A stretch of DNA of 64,000 bases, from NCBI RefSeq assembly GCF_036013935.1, contig NZ_CP107902.1, positions 3,815,001-3,879,000 of the forward strand, read 5' to 3'. Below are positions 1 to 8,477 of this stretch, in pieces (position 1 is the first letter of the stretch; each line of letters opens with the position of its first letter). The stretch is from Streptomyces sp. NBC_00461. Its GTDB lineage: Bacteria; Actinomycetota; Actinomycetes; Streptomycetales; Streptomycetaceae. Under the pieces are notes generated by a model, which searched no databases, was not told where the DNA came from, and worked only from the letters and a program-made list of their open reading frames with translations. Made by a program: the position numbers and the translations under genes.

Positions 1-41
1 TCGGATGCGCGAAGCTCCGGGACTGCGGCGTCGTCCGTCAT
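1..41 (-). CDS. Start of an unidentified gene (partial at window edge)
   Basis: An ATG on the minus strand at 41 opens a frame (MTDDAAVPELRAS) that runs off the window. It lies 44 bp downstream of the ABC exporter ATPase on the same strand, so it may belong to that operon. I see no clear ribosome binding site, and thirteen codons are too few to identify a family. It could be chance. Confidence 0.3.
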   Translation of the reverse strand, partial: MTDDAAVPELRAS

Positions 42-85
42 GGACAGCAGCCTACGAGTTCCCCCGGCAAGAGGCTACGAGACGT

Positions 86-1087
86 CTACGAGACCGCTTT
101 CTCGGCCTCGCCGGCAGCCCCGCCGGCGGCCTCGCCCGCGTACATCTTGGCGATCACCGCCTCGATGTCCGGCTCCCGCACCGAGAGGTCCGCCAGCGGG
201 TACTCCGCCGCGATGCGCGCCACCAGCGCCGCCGCCGACTGTCCCGCCGGGAACGCCAGCCACTGCCGCGGCCCCTCCACCTTCACCACCCGGGCCGGGG
301 CCACCTCGATCGGCGCCGTCTCCCGCTCCAGGTCCACCACCAGGGTGCGTTCGCTCTCGCCCACCTCGTGCAGACCGGCGAGCGCACCGTCGTACATGAG
401 CCGCCCGTGGTCGATGACCATCACCCGCGAGCACAACTGCTCGATGTCCTGGAGGTCATGGGTGGTCAGCAGCACCGTCGTGCCGCGCTCGGCGTTCAAC
501 TCCCGCAGGAACTGCCGCACCTTGGCCTTCGAGATGACGTCCAGGCCGATCGTCGGCTCGTCGAGGTACAGCACCTCCGGATCGTGCAGCAGCGCCGCCG
601 CGATGTCCCCGCGCATCCGCTGCCCGAGCGACAGCTGCCGCACCGGGACGTCCAACAGGTCGGCCAGCTCAAGGAGTTCGACACACCGGTCGAGGTTCTC
701 GCGGTAACGGGTGTCCGGGATCCGGTACATGCGGTGCATCAGCTTGTACGAGTCGATCAGCGGCAGGTCCCACCACAGCGTCGTACGCTGCCCGAACACC
801 ACCCCGATGCGATGCGCGAGCCGCGTTCGCTCGCGCGCCGGATCGATGCCCGCCACCCGCAGCCGCCCGCCGCTCGGGGTCAGGATGCCGGTGAGCATCT
901 TGATCGTCGTCGACTTCCCGGCGCCGTTCGGACCGATGTAGCCGACCATCTCGCCGCGCGCCACGGTGAAGGAGAGAGAGTCCACGGCCCGCACCTGCCG
1001 CCGCTCACGCCTGAGGAAGCCGGTCTTCCTGCGCACGTCGAAGACCTTCTCGACACGGTCGAGTTCGATGAAGTAGTCGCTGTCCAC
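86..1087 (-). CDS. ABC-2 type exporter, ATP-binding protein
   Basis: This 333-aa ATPase energises a membrane exporter made with the two permeases encoded just upstream. Visible motifs are Walker A GPNGAGKST, the signature region LSLGQRMRGD, Walker B VLYLDEP and a switch histidine in LLTTHD. The C-terminal part after about residue 240 is the extra domain typical of COG4586-type ATPases. I chose the GTG at 1087 because it gives VDSDYFIELDRVEKVF, a normal family start, 5 bp after the permease stop. Upstream codons in the same frame only shadow the permease gene. The COG4586/COG4587/COG3694 trio has been linked to drug or viologen export; the substrate here is unknown. Confidence 0.93.
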   Translation of the reverse strand: MDSDYFIELDRVEKVFDVRRKTGFLRRERRQVRAVDSLSFTVARGEMVGYIGPNGAGKSTTIKMLTGILTPSGGRLRVAGIDPARERTRLAHRIGVVFGQRTTLWWDLPLIDSYKLMHRMYRIPDTRYRENLDRCVELLELADLLDVPVRQLSLGQRMRGDIAAALLHDPEVLYLDEPTIGLDVISKAKVRQFLRELNAERGTTVLLTTHDLQDIEQLCSRVMVIDHGRLMYDGALAGLHEVGESERTLVVDLERETAPIEVAPARVVKVEGPRQWLAFPAGQSAAALVARIAAEYPLADLSVREPDIEAVIAKMYAGEAAGGAAGEAEKAVS

Positions 1088-1092
1088 TGCCG

Positions 1093-1914
1093 CTAGCTCC
1101 CTGTACTCCGATAAGTCCGCAGCCCTGCCCGCCAGGCCAGCCCCGCCAGCGCACAACACCCCACCGCCACCAGCGGCGAGGCGAAGGCCACCCACCGCGG
1201 CAGGTCCAGCGGGAGCGGCCGGTCCAGCACATAGGCCGCGGGCAGCCAGTTGACGAAGGCGAGCGGCAGCAGGAACGTCACCCCGCGCACCAGCTCCTTG
1301 CCGAACACCGTCGGCGGGTACTGCAACATCGTCGTCCCGCCGTACGTGAACGCGTTCTGCACCTCGGACGCGTCCTGCGCCACGAACTGGAACGCCGCAC
1401 CGGCCACGAACACCGCGCTGAAGATCGCCGCGCCGCTCACCACTATCACCGGCATCAACAGCACCTTCAGCGGCGTCCAGTCGATGTCGACGGTGGCCAG
1501 CGCATACCCGAGCACCAGCGACCCCTGGGTGATCCGGCCGAGCCGGCGCAGCGCGAACCGGTCGGCCGCCACCTGCGCGAGGACCGGCGCCGGACGCACC
1601 AGCAGCGTGTCCAGCGTGCCGTCGCGCACCCGCTGCCCCAGCCGCTCCATCGAGCCGATCGCCAGATCCGCGAGACCGAACGCCACGCACGACAGCCCGT
1701 ACAGGAAGGCCACTTCGGGCAGCGGCCACCCGCCGAGCACGTCGATCCGCGAGAACATCAGCAGGATCGCCACGAAGTCCAGCCCGGTCACCGCGAAGTT
1801 CGCGAACGTCGTCATCGCGAAGGACGCGCGGTACGCCATCGTGGAGCGCATCCACATCGCCCCGATCAGACGGTACGCGCGCAGCCCGTCCGCCAGCCGG
1901 CTCACCTCAGCCAC
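1093..1914 (-). CDS. ABC-2 family permease, second exporter subunit
   Basis: This 273-aa integral membrane protein of the ABC-2 (COG3694-like) family has about six hydrophobic segments, for example around FANFAVTGLDFVAILLMF and GVTFLLPLAFVNWLPAAYVL. With the neighbouring permease it should form the translocation channel. The GTG at 1914 (GTG GCT GAG) is preferred: it overlaps the upstream permease by 8 bp, as expected for translational coupling, and the 57 codons further upstream are Arg/Trp/Cys-rich shadow sequence. The stop lies 5 bp before the ATPase start. Confidence 0.9.
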   Translation of the reverse strand: MAEVSRLADGLRAYRLIGAMWMRSTMAYRASFAMTTFANFAVTGLDFVAILLMFSRIDVLGGWPLPEVAFLYGLSCVAFGLADLAIGSMERLGQRVRDGTLDTLLVRPAPVLAQVAADRFALRRLGRITQGSLVLGYALATVDIDWTPLKVLLMPVIVVSGAAIFSAVFVAGAAFQFVAQDASEVQNAFTYGGTTMLQYPPTVFGKELVRGVTFLLPLAFVNWLPAAYVLDRPLPLDLPRWVAFASPLVAVGCCALAGLAWRAGLRTYRSTGS

Positions 1915-2707
1915 CCTGTACGACCACCCTCCGCGTCGCCACCGACTGCACCAGCCGCCCGGCCGCCAGCAGCGCCACGGCCCACGTCCCCTGGAAGGCG
2001 AACGTGCTCCACGGATCGGCCTCCCCCAGCAGCACGTCCGCCGGCTTCTGCAACAGCGCCGACCACGGCAGATCCCGTACGACATCGCCGAGCGTGCCCG
2101 GGAACACGTTCAGCGGCAGCACCATCCCCGAGCAGAAGAACCCCGCCAGCATGGTCATGTGCGTCACACCCGTGCCGTCCATCAGCCAGAACGTGAGCAG
2201 CGCTACCAGATACCGGATGCCGAAACTGACCGCCATCCCCAGCAGCACGGCCACCACGAACGCCGCCCATTTCGCCGCGTCCCCCGGCAGCGCCACGTCG
2301 AAAACCAGCGCGCCGAACAGGAACGGGATCACGCCCCGCCCCAGCAGCTGGAACAGCGCCCGCCCCAAGTCGGCCGCCAGCCACCACAGTTGCAGATCCG
2401 CCGGCCGGTAGAGATCGATCGCGATGTCCCCGGTCCTGATCCGCTCCATCAGCTCGACCTCGACACCGCTGCCGCCGATCGCGAGCGTCGACAGCAGCGC
2501 CTGCCCCAGCCACACATAGGTGACGGCCTGCGCCTGGTCGTAGCCCCCGAGGTGGGGTTTCTCGTCCCACAGCGCCAGATACGTGTAGACGAGGATCAGG
2601 CCGAAAACGGTGTTGGTGAACACTCCGGCGGCAGTGGCCGCCCGATACGTCGCGTACCGTCTGAAACCACCCGCCGCGACGGCCCCGTACAACCGTCCCG
2701 CGCCCAC
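1907..2707 (-). CDS. ABC-2 family permease, first exporter subunit
   Basis: First gene of the exporter operon, 266 aa and COG4587-like, with several transmembrane helices (for example PFLFGALVFDVALPG and AAFVVAVLLGMAVSFGIRYLVALL, described by segment). The GTG at 2707 follows a clear GGGAGG Shine-Dalgarno about 9 nt upstream, so the longer ATG-started frame is rejected. It is transcribed divergently from the penicillin-binding protein gene. The 200-bp gap between them contains several CGTACG hexamers but no promoter I can define. Confidence 0.9.
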   Translation of the reverse strand: MGAGRLYGAVAAGGFRRYATYRAATAAGVFTNTVFGLILVYTYLALWDEKPHLGGYDQAQAVTYVWLGQALLSTLAIGGSGVEVELMERIRTGDIAIDLYRPADLQLWWLAADLGRALFQLLGRGVIPFLFGALVFDVALPGDAAKWAAFVVAVLLGMAVSFGIRYLVALLTFWLMDGTGVTHMTMLAGFFCSGMVLPLNVFPGTLGDVVRDLPWSALLQKPADVLLGEADPWSTFAFQGTWAVALLAAGRLVQSVATRRVVVQGG

Positions 2708-2910
2708 GTCAGTCAACCTCCCGAACCGCCCGACACCGAAGCGCAGGAGCCTAGTCCGCAGGCAGTGACGTACGCCACGCATTTTCCAGACGGGACGCGT
2801 GCCGTGATCCGGGAACGGAACGCATGGTGCGAGAGTCTTCAAGAGGGGGCGCAAATGGCGTACGAGGGCGTACGGGAACGTACGACGCGAAACAGGAGTC
2901 CGTGCACGAG

Positions 2911-5364
2911 ATGAGCGACCAGCCGCAGCCGCAGCAGCCGAACCAGGGCTGGGCACCGAGAGAGCCGCAGGGTGCTGCCGAGCCGGCCGCTCCTCAGCCG
3001 GGGAGTCCTGGGCCCGGCGTTCCCGAGCCCGGGGGGAAGAAGCCGAAGCGGCCCAGGCGCACGGGCTGGCGCCGGCTGATCCCGACCTGGCGCATGGTCC
3101 TGGGCACCTTCATGATCGGCGTACTGCTGCTGATCGGCCTGTTCTACCTCGGCTACTCGATGGTCAACATCCCGCCGGCCAACGCCCTCGCCACCAAGCA
3201 GTCCAACGTCTATCTGTACGCCGACGGCTCCCAGCTCGCCCGCGACGGCGAGATCAACCGGGAGAACGTGTCACTCGCCCAGGTCTCCAAGGACGCCCAG
3301 CACGCCGTACTGGCCGCCGAGGACCGCGACTTCTACAGCGAGTCCGCGATCGACCCCAAGGCGATGCTGCGCGCCGGCTGGAACACCGCCACCGGCAAGG
3401 GCAAGCAGTCCGGCTCGACGATCACCCAGCAGTACGTGAAGAACTACTACCTCGCGCAGGAGCAGACCGTCACCCGCAAGGTGAAGGAGTTCTTCATCTC
3501 GATCAAGCTGGACCGCACGCAGTCCAAGGACCGGATCCTTGAGGGCTACCTCAACACCAGCTACTTCGGCCGCAACGCCTACGGCATCCAGGCCGCCGCC
3601 CAGGCCTACTACGGCCGGGACGCCGCCGACCTCGACCCGGCCCGCGCCGCCTACCTCGCCGCCCTCGTCAACGCCCCCAGCGAGTACGACGTCGTCGCGC
3701 ACCCCGAGAACAAGGCCCCGGCGCTGGCCCGCTGGAACTACGTCCTGGACGGCATGGTCAAGAAGGGCTGGCTGACCGAGGCCGAGCGGACCGGCCTGAA
3801 GTTCCCGATGCCCAAGGAACAGACCGCCTCCACCGGCATGTCCGGGCAGCGCGGCTACATCGTCACCGCGATCAAGGACTACCTCACCAAGAACAAGATC
3901 GTCACCGCGGACGAGCTGGAGGCCGGCGGCTACCGCATCACCACCACCCTGCAGAAGAGCAAGCAGGACGCCTTCGTGAAGGCCGTGAACGACAAGGTGA
4001 TGGCCAAGCTCGACAAGAAGAACAACAAGGTCGACAACTACGTCCGCGCGGGCGGCGCCTCCGTCGACCCGAAGACCGGCAAGGTCGTCGCGATGTACGG
4101 CGGCATCGACTACGTCAAGCAGTACACGAACGGCGCGACCCGCGGCGACTTCCAGGTCGGCTCCACCTTCAAGCCCTTCGTGTTCGCCTCGGCCGTCCAG
4201 AACCACTCCGAGACACAGGACCGCCAGGTCATCACCCCGAACACCTACTACGACGGCACCAACAAGCGCCCCGTACAGGGCTGGTCGGGCGGCGCCTACG
4301 CACCGGAGAACGAGGACCAGACCTCGTACGGCAACGTCACCGTGCGCACCGCCACCGACAAGTCGGTCAACGCGGTGTACGCGCAGATGGCCGTGGACGT
4401 CGGCCCCGAGAAGGTCAAGCAGACCGCGATCAGCCTCGGCATCCCGTCCAGCACCCCCGACCTGACCGCGACCCCGTCGATCGCCCTCGGCGTGAACACC
4501 GCCAGCGTCCTCGACATGGCGGAGGCCTACGCGACGCTCGCCAACCACGGCAAGCACGGCGTGTACACGATGATCGACTCGATCACCAAGGACGGCAAGG
4601 ACGTCGTCGAGCTGCCGAAGGACACGAACTCCCAGGCCATCAGCCGCGAGGCCGCCGACACCACCACGTCGATCCTGCAGAGCGTCGTCGACAACGGCAC
4701 CGCGACCGCCGCCCAGGGCGCCGACCGCCCCGCCGCCGGCAAGACCGGCACCGCGGAGGAGGACAAGGCCGCCTGGTTCGCCGGCTACACGCCCGACCTC
4801 GCGACCGTCGTCTCCGTCATGGGCCAGGACCCGGTGACGGCCAAGCACAAGTCGCTGTACGGCGCGATGGGCCTGCAGCGCGTCAACGGCGGCGGCCCGC
4901 CCGCCGAGATCTGGGCGCAGTACACCAAGGCCGCGCTGAAGGGGAAGCCGGCCACGGACTTCGACCTCCAGCTGCAGCCCGGCGCCGAGGTCACCCAGCC
5001 GCCGCCGGCCACCGGGACCCCGCAGCAGCCGGGCACGGGCGGCCAGGACAACGGCGGCACCACGACCACCGGCGGCCAGGGCGACCAGGGCCAGACCCAG
5101 GGCCAGGACAACGGCGGCACCACCGACGGCGGCACGAACACGACGGGCGGCACGGCGAACGGCGGCACGACGGGCGACCCGACGACGGGCGGAACCACGT
5201 CCGACGGCGGGACGACCACGGGCGGCACGACCGGAGACCCGACGGACGGCGGAGCGACGGGCGGCACCGACGCCGGAGGCACGGACGGCGGCACGACAGG
5301 CACCGACACCGGAGGAGCGACCACGGGCGGCCCGGCAGGCCCAGGGTTGACCAGGAGACAGTGA
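2911..5364 (+). CDS. Class A penicillin-binding protein (transglycosylase/transpeptidase)
   Basis: This 817-aa membrane enzyme polymerises and crosslinks peptidoglycan. A Pro/Gln-rich cytoplasmic tail is followed by a transmembrane helix near residues 61-84. The GT51 glycosyltransferase domain has the catalytic glutamate in AAEDRDFYSE (E137) and the GSTITQQYVKN motif. The transpeptidase domain has the SxxK serine in GSTFKPF (S418), SVN (S485) and KTG (K611). The last 130 or so residues are low-complexity Gly/Thr with repeated GGTT/GDPT-like units, probably extending into the wall. AGGAG lies 12 nt before the ATG at 2911; a GTG at 2902 is possible but only 3 nt from it. Confidence 0.95.
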   Translation: MSDQPQPQQPNQGWAPREPQGAAEPAAPQPGSPGPGVPEPGGKKPKRPRRTGWRRLIPTWRMVLGTFMIGVLLLIGLFYLGYSMVNIPPANALATKQSNVYLYADGSQLARDGEINRENVSLAQVSKDAQHAVLAAEDRDFYSESAIDPKAMLRAGWNTATGKGKQSGSTITQQYVKNYYLAQEQTVTRKVKEFFISIKLDRTQSKDRILEGYLNTSYFGRNAYGIQAAAQAYYGRDAADLDPARAAYLAALVNAPSEYDVVAHPENKAPALARWNYVLDGMVKKGWLTEAERTGLKFPMPKEQTASTGMSGQRGYIVTAIKDYLTKNKIVTADELEAGGYRITTTLQKSKQDAFVKAVNDKVMAKLDKKNNKVDNYVRAGGASVDPKTGKVVAMYGGIDYVKQYTNGATRGDFQVGSTFKPFVFASAVQNHSETQDRQVITPNTYYDGTNKRPVQGWSGGAYAPENEDQTSYGNVTVRTATDKSVNAVYAQMAVDVGPEKVKQTAISLGIPSSTPDLTATPSIALGVNTASVLDMAEAYATLANHGKHGVYTMIDSITKDGKDVVELPKDTNSQAISREAADTTTSILQSVVDNGTATAAQGADRPAAGKTGTAEEDKAAWFAGYTPDLATVVSVMGQDPVTAKHKSLYGAMGLQRVNGGGPPAEIWAQYTKAALKGKPATDFDLQLQPGAEVTQPPPATGTPQQPGTGGQDNGGTTTTGGQGDQGQTQGQDNGGTTDGGTNTTGGTANGGTTGDPTTGGTTSDGGTTTGGTTGDPTDGGATGGTDAGGTDGGTTGTDTGGATTGGPAGPGLTRRQ

Positions 5365-5380
5365 CGGGCGGGGCTGCCTC

Positions 5381-5733
5381 TCAGTGACCGGAGGTCGCCT
5401 TCAGCCCCACCACGGCGATCAGCAGCAGACACACGAAGAAGATCCGGGCGGCGGTGGCCGGCTCACCGAGCACCACCATGCCGAGCACCGCCGCACCGGC
5501 CGCCCCGATCCCGACCCACACGCCGTAGGCGGTGCCGATGGGGAGGGTCTTGGCGGCGTGCGACAGCAGCATCATGCTGGCGACGATTCCGGCACCGGTG
5601 AGCAGACTGGGCACCAGGCGCGTGAACCCGTCGGTGCACGGGGGGTCTGGGGGTGTCCCCCAGATGAGCACAGCATCCCGATCGACCAGCCGACCTCAAG
5701 CAGACCGGCGACAAGCAGCAGAACCCAGGCCAT
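5381..5733 (-). pseudogene. SMR-family (SugE/EmrE-like) transporter, broken by a 32-nt repeat insertion
   Basis: The ATG at 5733 has a good GGAGG and begins MAWVLLLVAGLLEVGWSIGM, the typical N-terminus of small multidrug resistance proteins including the membrane-embedded Glu. The rest of the family pattern (TDGFTRLVPSLL, KTLPIGTAYGVWVGIGAAG) continues in another frame. Between the halves is a G/C-run palindrome at 5639-5670. Removing those 32 nt restores a single 106-aa frame, the normal SMR length. A 96-aa frame starting inside the insertion (5671) lacks helix 1 and is unlikely to be functional. Sequencing error is unlikely given the structured insert. Confidence 0.85.
5639..5670. repeat. 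Short palindromic repeat inserted in the SMR gene
   Basis: The insert has a run of six G, then GGGGGTGTCCCCC, then AGATGAGCA, and carries GCA at both edges, which could be a short target duplication. A closely similar element (G-run, TC, G-run, C-run, GAT, CACAGCAT) occurs at 62836-62874 beside murA. Confidence 0.75.
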
Positions 5734-5890
5734 GACGGCACCTCCGAGAACAGGCGTTACAGGGGGTGCGTCGTCTTTGCTGTTACCGCTGACTACTGCT
5801 GACTACTGCTGATGACCGATGTCCCGGTACGGCGCGTCTCGTCGGGCTCAGGCTTGGACTTGACTCCAAAACTAGCAAAGAAACGACAAA

Positions 5891-5920
5891 AAGGGCTGGT
5901 GACGATGGCCACCAGCCCTC
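5891..5920 (-). terminator. Intrinsic terminator of the GroES-like gene
   Basis: The arms AGGGCTGGTG and CACCAGCCCT form a stem. On the minus strand it is followed by TTTTTGTCGTTTC. It lies 14 bp beyond the stop codon at 5934. Confidence 0.85.
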
Positions 5921-5933
5921 TTCGACCGTTGAT

Positions 5934-6284
5934 TCAGAGGTACAGGCCCGTCGTGTCCTCGGACCCCTCGAACCGGTCGGCGGCCACGGCGTGCAGATCA
6001 CGCTCGCGCATGAGCACGTAGGCGACACCCCGCACCTCGACCTCGGCCCGGTCCTCCGGGTCGTACAGCACCCGGTCGCCCGGCTCCACGGTCCGGACGT
6101 TCTGCCCCACGGCGACGACCTCGGCCCAGGCCAGCCGCCGCCCGACCGCCGCCGTGGCGGGAATCAGGATGCCCCCGCCCGACCGCCGCTCACCCTCACC
6201 GGTCTCCTGCCGCACGAGAACTCGGTCGTGCAGCATCCGGATGGGCAGCTTGTCGTGCTGGGTGCTGTTCTTGTTGGCGCTCAC
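5934..6284 (-). CDS. GroES-like co-chaperonin domain protein
   Basis: This 116-aa protein has the Cpn10 fold signature: PIRMLHDRVLVRQE near residues 14-27, the mobile-loop region GERRSGGGILIPATA, and AEVVAVGQNVRTVEPGDRVLYD. The C-terminal half (MRERDLHAV) also matches co-chaperonins. It is not next to a groEL gene, so it is a stand-alone paralogue rather than the main GroES. It probably acts in the cytoplasm; partner unknown. It lies 22 bp downstream of the DUF3618 gene on the same strand and ends in a strong terminator. Confidence 0.85.
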   Translation of the reverse strand: MSANKNSTQHDKLPIRMLHDRVLVRQETGEGERRSGGGILIPATAAVGRRLAWAEVVAVGQNVRTVEPGDRVLYDPEDRAEVEVRGVAYVLMRERDLHAVAADRFEGSEDTTGLYL

Positions 6285-6306
6285 GCCCCGAACCTACAGC
6301 TCTCCC

Positions 6307-6636
6307 TCAGCCTTTGCGCCGCCGGGTACCTAGGGCGAGCAGCCCCACGAGCCCCACGGCGACGACCGCCACGGGCACCACCCGCTCCAGCCGGGGCGCC
6401 CCCTCCTCGTCGACGAACTGCGCCTTCACATCGGTCACAACCTTGTTGATCCCGACGTAGGCCCGCCCCAGCGTGTGGTCGATGTTCGACACGACCTTGG
6501 CCTTGGCGTCCCCGACGATCGTCTTCGGATGCACCCGCACCCCGATCTCGTCGAGCGTCTCGGCCAGCACCTCGCGGCGGCGCTTGATGTCCGCCTCGAT
6601 CTGCGCCGGGTTTCTGGTGTCCGACGTGTCCGCCAC
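6307..6636 (-). CDS. DUF3618 domain membrane-anchored protein
   Basis: This 109-aa protein has an N-terminal DUF3618 motif (RNPAQIEADIKRRREVLAET, residues 8-27), an amphipathic middle and a C-terminal transmembrane helix (VVPVAVVAVGLVGLLALG) ending in a basic RRRKG tail. The layout suggests an inner-membrane protein with a cytoplasmic N-terminus. The GTG at 6636 is chosen because the frame upstream is a shadow of the divergent bcp region. Function unknown; the family is common in actinobacteria and often sits near phage-holin-like or stress genes. Confidence 0.85.
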   Translation of the reverse strand: MADTSDTRNPAQIEADIKRRREVLAETLDEIGVRVHPKTIVGDAKAKVVSNIDHTLGRAYVGINKVVTDVKAQFVDEEGAPRLERVVPVAVVAVGLVGLLALGTRRRKG

Positions 6637-6729
6637 GGTAGGGCCTCCGAAGTGGTTGCTGCTTGTTGCGGACAGTCTGTCAGTTCTGCCCGGGCCTGCA
6701 CTGTCAGGACCCCCGGTTACGCTAGCGAG

Positions 6730-7197
6730 ATGAGCGAGCGACTCCAGCCCGGGGACGTGGCCCCCGACTTCACCCTGCCGGATGCCGACGGCAATGACGT
6801 ATCCCTGTCGTCCCACAAGGGCCGCAAGGTCATCGTCTATTTCTACCCGGCGGCCCTCACGCCCGGCTGCACAAAACAGGCCTGCGACTTCACGGACAAC
6901 CTGGAACTCCTGACGGGCGCCGGCTACGACGTCCTCGGCATCTCCCCCGACAAGCCGGAGAAACTGGCCAAGTTCCGCGAGAAGGAGTCCCTGAAGGTCA
7001 CCCTCCTGGCCGACCCGGAGAAGACCGTCACGGAGTCCTACGGCGCATACGGCGAGAAGAAGAACTACGGCAAGACCTACATGGGCGTCATCCGCTCCAC
7101 GATCGTCGTGGACGAGGAGGGCAAGGTCGAACGGGCCCTGTACAACGTCCGCGCGACAGGCCACGTGGCGAAGATCATCAAGGACCTCGGCATCTGA
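6730..7197 (+). CDS. bcp: Thioredoxin-dependent thiol peroxidase (Bcp/PrxQ)
   Basis: This 155-aa cytoplasmic peroxiredoxin reduces hydrogen peroxide and organic hydroperoxides with thioredoxin as donor. TPGCTKQACDF supplies the peroxidatic Cys47 and resolving Cys52 five residues later, the PrxQ pattern. PDFTLPDADG at the N-terminus and RSTIVVDEEGKV near the C-terminus are family features. The ATG at 6730 begins MSERLQPGD; earlier in-frame codons overlap the divergent DUF3618 promoter. A hairpin terminator follows at 7220. Confidence 0.95.
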   Translation: MSERLQPGDVAPDFTLPDADGNDVSLSSHKGRKVIVYFYPAALTPGCTKQACDFTDNLELLTGAGYDVLGISPDKPEKLAKFREKESLKVTLLADPEKTVTESYGAYGEKKNYGKTYMGVIRSTIVVDEEGKVERALYNVRATGHVAKIIKDLGI

Positions 7198-7219
7198 GGC
7201 CCACCTGCTTCCGCTGCTG

Positions 7220-7257
7220 AGCGGCTCGCACCGGGGTGACCCGGTGCGGGCCGCTTT
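7220..7257 (+). terminator. Intrinsic terminator after bcp
   Basis: The arms AGCGGCTCGCACCGGG and CCCGGTGCGGGCCGCT are separated by GTGA and followed by TT. The position fits bcp transcription ending here. Confidence 0.8.
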
Positions 7258-7337
7258 ACGTTTCGGGCGTGACTGTCCGATTAGCGGTTCGTTACTCCGT
7301 GCGAGATCACGAACTGTCAGTCGAGACGGGGGAACAC

Positions 7338-7707
7338 GTGGGCGTGCGGAGCGCATCGGAACGATCGGGCACGTACAGCAGGGAACGGCTTGCGCCAGAG
7401 GTGGCCAGGGCGCACAACTGGACCGACCTGATGCGACGTCTCGGACTCAGCCCGAGTGGTGGCCAACGGCGGGTGCTGCAGCACCAGGTGACGCGTCACG
7501 GACTTGATACCAGAGTGGCGGGGACACCTCATCACTTTGCAGATCGACCATGTCGACGGAAACTGGCGGGACAACCGCCGGGAGAACCTGCGGTACCTGT
7601 GCCCCAACTGCCATGCGCTGACAGAGACGTGGTGTCGCCAGAAGGGCAGAGTCGCCTCGCCGGGTGAGCCGACTGTCCGTACACTGAGTGCTGCCGGTCG
7701 AGCGTGA
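7338..7707 (+). pseudogene. HNH endonuclease gene with internal deletion and frameshift
   Basis: The 5' part from GTG 7338 (VGVRSASERSGTYSRERL, then HNWTDLMRRLGLSPSGGQRR) matches the DNA-binding start of actinobacterial HNH endonucleases. After HGLDT, near 7512, the reading continues in another frame as IPEWRGHLITLQIDHVDGNW, then NLRYLCPNCHALTETW, the HNH core. The expected 100 or more residues between them, with the first zinc-binding Cys pair, are missing. The fused remnant cannot give a full enzyme. It lies just before tRNA-Leu. Confidence 0.8.
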
Positions 7708-7720
7708 TGACCGTTTTTGA

Positions 7721-7805
7721 GCGGCCGTGATGGAATTTGGCAGTCATGCTGGGTTTAGGTCCCAGTGGGTTAACACCCGTGTGGGTTCGAGTCCCACCGG
7801 CCGCA
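7721..7805 (+). tRNA. tRNA-Leu (UAG anticodon)
   Basis: Acceptor arms GCGGCCG and CGGCCGC pair. The anticodon stem CTGGG/CCCAG has the loop TTTAGGT, giving anticodon TAG. A long variable arm (TGGGTTAACACCC) and the T-arm GTGGG-TTCGAGT-CCCAC follow, as in class II tRNAs. CCA is not encoded. In a GC-rich genome this reads the rare CUA codon. Confidence 0.95.
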
Positions 7806-7819
7806 CGCGAACGGAACAG

Positions 7820-7850
7820 AGGGGGCCGCCCGGCCGGGCGGCCCCCTCTT
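7820..7850. terminator. Terminator shared by tRNA-Leu and rdgB
   Basis: A near-perfect hairpin, AGGGGGCCGCCCGG with CCGGGCGGCCCCCT, is followed by CTT. It lies between the convergent tRNA-Leu and rdgB genes. Confidence 0.85.
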
Positions 7851-7857
7851 CCACACC

Positions 7858-8460
7858 TCAGCCCAACAACTCCCGCACCACCGGCACCAACGCCCTGAAC
7901 GCCTTCCCCCGATGGCTGATCGCGTTCTTCTCCTCCGGGCTCAGTTCCGCGCAGGTCCGCGAGTCGCCCTCCGGCTGGAGGATCGGGTCGTAGCCGAAGC
8001 CGTTCGTGCCCACGGGCGCGTGCCGCAGCACACCCCGCAGCCGGCCCTCGACCACCCGTTCAGTGCCGTCCGGCAAGGCGAGTGCCGCCGCGCATGCGAA
8101 GTGCGCGCCCCTGTGGGTGTCGGCGATGTCGCCGAGCTGGGCCAGGAGCAGGTCCAGGTTGGCGCGGTCGTCGCCGTGCTTGCCTGCCCAGCGGGCGGAG
8201 AAGATGCCGGGGGCGCCGTTCAGGACGTCGACGCAGAGGCCGGAGTCGTCGGCGACGGCGGGCAGGCCGGTGGCCTGGGCCAGGGCGTGGGCCTTGAGCA
8301 GGGCGTTCTCGGCGAACGTCACGCCCGTTTCCTTGACGTCGGGGATGTCGGGGTAGGCGTCCGCGCCGACCAGTTCATGGGGCAGGCCCGCGTCGGCGAG
8401 GATGGCCCTGAGTTCGGTGATCTTTCCGGCGTTGCGGGTGGCGAGGATCAAGCGCGTCAT
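7858..8460 (-). CDS. rdgB: RdgB/HAM1 non-canonical purine NTP pyrophosphatase
   Basis: This 200-aa cytoplasmic enzyme hydrolyses dITP, ITP and XTP to monophosphates, cleaning the nucleotide pool. Family motifs are TRNAGKITELRAIL (residues 7-20), DDSGLCVDVL, the GFGYDPIL nucleotide-binding loop and SHRGKAFR at the C-terminus. Length is typical. It follows rph on the same strand, with a small lipoprotein gene between; rph-rdgB linkage is widespread in bacteria. A G/C-rich hexamer repeat lies just upstream of its start. Confidence 0.96.
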   Translation of the reverse strand: MTRLILATRNAGKITELRAILADAGLPHELVGADAYPDIPDVKETGVTFAENALLKAHALAQATGLPAVADDSGLCVDVLNGAPGIFSARWAGKHGDDRANLDLLLAQLGDIADTHRGAHFACAAALALPDGTERVVEGRLRGVLRHAPVGTNGFGYDPILQPEGDSRTCAELSPEEKNAISHRGKAFRALVPVVRELLG

Positions 8461-8477
8461 GGGGTCCAGTATTCCGG

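Noticed and set aside
86..1855. A 589-aa ABC protein including extra N-terminal sequence
   Set aside because: The first 255 residues lie over the permease gene in another frame; the ATPase proper starts at GTG 1087.
5381..5671. An intact 96-aa SMR protein starting at 5671
   Set aside because: Its start lies in the inserted repeat and it lacks helix 1 with the essential Glu; better explained as a broken gene.
5734..5933. Guanidine (mini-ykkC type) riboswitch before the SMR gene
   Set aside because: I looked for paired hairpins with ACGR loops and found only a 10-bp duplication (GACTACTGCT); nothing supports a riboswitch.
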